Shown here: in pieces, positions 6,720 through 7,567 of the stretch
How the letters are laid out: each line of letters begins with the position of its first letter
Numbering within the stretch: position 1 is the first letter of the stretch
Assembly: GCA_019136395.1 (NCBI GenBank)
Contig: JAGVUH010000577.1
Span: 1 to 7,567, forward strand
Direction of reading: 5' to 3'
Source of the DNA: Gammaproteobacteria bacterium
Lineage (GTDB): Bacteria; Pseudomonadota; Gammaproteobacteria; Chromatiales; Chromatiaceae
Length of the DNA stretch: 7,567 nucleotides
Program-made: the position numbers and the translations under genes
Notes under the pieces: generated by a model
What the model was told of the DNA's origin: nothing
What the model saw: the letters and a program-made list of their open reading frames with translations, nothing else
Databases searched by the model: none

Positions 6720-6758
6720 AAGGATAATCTTGTATGTAGGGAGCCGCCCTGATCAGTT

Positions 6759-7567
6759 CTAAACCTCATCCCGCTGTTGTAGCCCGATCAGCGCCGCTTG
6801 GCGGATACTGTCGAGGATGCCATCACGGCCTAGCCGTGTGCAGGGTATCCAGGGTTTGGTTAGTTTGTTTCGTACCGTCCGCCCCAACAGGGTTCGCATC
6901 ATGGGCATGATCACCACGGCGTCGCTGGCGTTGCCCTTAAGAACCAGGGAATCAACCATCCGGCCCCAGTTACTGGACCAGCCGGTATGCTCAAAGGTGA
7001 TGTCACAGCCTGCCCATTGTCTTTTGATGCTACTCCTGACGGCTTCATCATACTGAGCCTGAATCTCGTTGCCGCCGATGAACAGGATATTGACCGGTTC
7101 GCCATCGACAAGTCGTTTATCCAAGCCCGGTTTTATTTCTGCCGCCGTTTCAGTGTGCAACGTCCCGATCAGCGCCTTGGCACGTTTAGGCTCTAGTACT
7201 TTCCATTCAACCATTAGATGCACGATCTGTTCGGCAGCAATCGGATCATCATCGCGATTTCTGAAGAACATGTCGTTAAGCAGATTAGCATATTCACCTT
7301 CTCGCCCTAACTTCCGCGCAATACGTAATCGAGCCCAGTCCGCTTCAGTTTGGCTCCAGATAGGGTCAAAATTATTAGAGTTTCCCAGCCAGTGGAGGAA
7401 GGTGTTGGCACGTTCCGATTCCTCGACCAAGAGTTCCAAGGCATCCAGACCTTCTTCAGCAAGATCATTTTTCTGCAGTTTGATGAAGGTTGGAATTAAG
7501 TACATCCAGATTTCAATCCTCTGCGCGCGGGGGTTCTTTTCGGCTCGTGCTTCCTGCAGCAATTCGC
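6759..7567 (-). CDS. Helical-repeat protein with C-terminal Rossmann-like (DUF2325-like) domain, partial
   Basis: The frame is open to the right edge with no ATG, so this is the C-terminal part (about 268 residues) of a longer protein; the TTG at 7562 has no ribosome site visible and is probably internal. Counting from that codon, residues 1-140 are amphipathic helices in pairs (RIEIWMYLIPTFIKLQ, LDALELLVEES, ARLRIARKL), like TPR-type repeats. Residues 158-258 form an alpha/beta domain. It starts with a strand and glycine loop, VNILFIGGNE (157-166), then shows ASDAVVIMPMM (212-222) and KPWIPCTRLG (236-245), with a closing helix. This order resembles the small nucleotide-fold domain DUF2325, or a CARF-like sensor, but I cannot decide between them. 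It is the upstream partner of the DUF3553/GIY-YIG gene (stop at 6759, next start at 6703). Function not recognised. Confidence 0.72.
   Translation of the reverse strand, partial: ELLQEARAEKNPRAQRIEIWMYLIPTFIKLQKNDLAEEGLDALELLVEESERANTFLHWLGNSNNFDPIWSQTEADWARLRIARKLGREGEYANLLNDMFFRNRDDDPIAAEQIVHLMVEWKVLEPKRAKALIGTLHTETAAEIKPGLDKRLVDGEPVNILFIGGNEIQAQYDEAVRSSIKRQWAGCDITFEHTGWSSNWGRMVDSLVLKGNASDAVVIMPMMRTLLGRTVRNKLTKPWIPCTRLGRDGILDSIRQAALIGLQQRDEV

Overview
The window is a mosaic of one truncated restriction-modification gene, one DNA-repair polymerase, one small membrane protein, a decayed peptidase gene, and an AT-richer right half that carries uncharacterised nuclease-like genes. Codon use, GC-rich left-hand genes and the gene families suggest a bacterium, most likely a Pseudomonadota (gamma- or betaproteobacterial type). 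That placement is an inference and I cannot name a genus. No rRNA, tRNA, CRISPR array or intact transposase was seen.

Left part (1-2111): the first 588 codons of a type I restriction-modification methyltransferase subunit (hsdM) on the minus strand, running off the left edge. Behind it is a 346-base gene-free stretch with small dyads. Middle (2112-3853): a complete UmuC-type Y-family translesion polymerase on the minus strand. It has a perfect TATAAT box and a 25-bp interrupted palindrome over its presumed transcription start, but no intact umuD beside it. A gene-free stretch follows with short TGTAGCGGC repeats. Next (3854-5260): a half-size five-helix EamA/DMT-type membrane protein on the minus strand. 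It is bordered on its other side by more copies of the same repeat, mainly inverted. Then comes a plus-strand remnant of a LexA/UmuD-type S24 peptidase, with a frameshift and an internal stop, and a faint minus-strand coding remnant.

Right part (5260-7567): visibly lower GC. It holds a plus-strand 153-residue protein with an E...D...QxK pattern typical of the PD-(D/E)XK nuclease fold. Convergent to it is a two-gene minus-strand unit. The upstream gene (cut by the right edge) encodes a helical-repeat protein ending in a Rossmann-like domain that starts with a GGN loop. The downstream gene encodes a 296-residue protein with an N-terminal DUF3553-like beta domain and a C-terminal GIY-YIG/T5orf172-type nuclease-like domain.

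Taken together (hsdM, orphan umuC, a decayed SOS-type regulator or UmuD, a nuclease-fold orphan and a GIY-YIG fusion with an unrecognised partner), this looks like an accessory region of the defence or genome-maintenance kind. The best candidate for something undescribed is the two-gene unit at 5813-7567, possibly together with the PD-(D/E)XK-like gene at 5317-5778. All functional links between these genes are inference from position.
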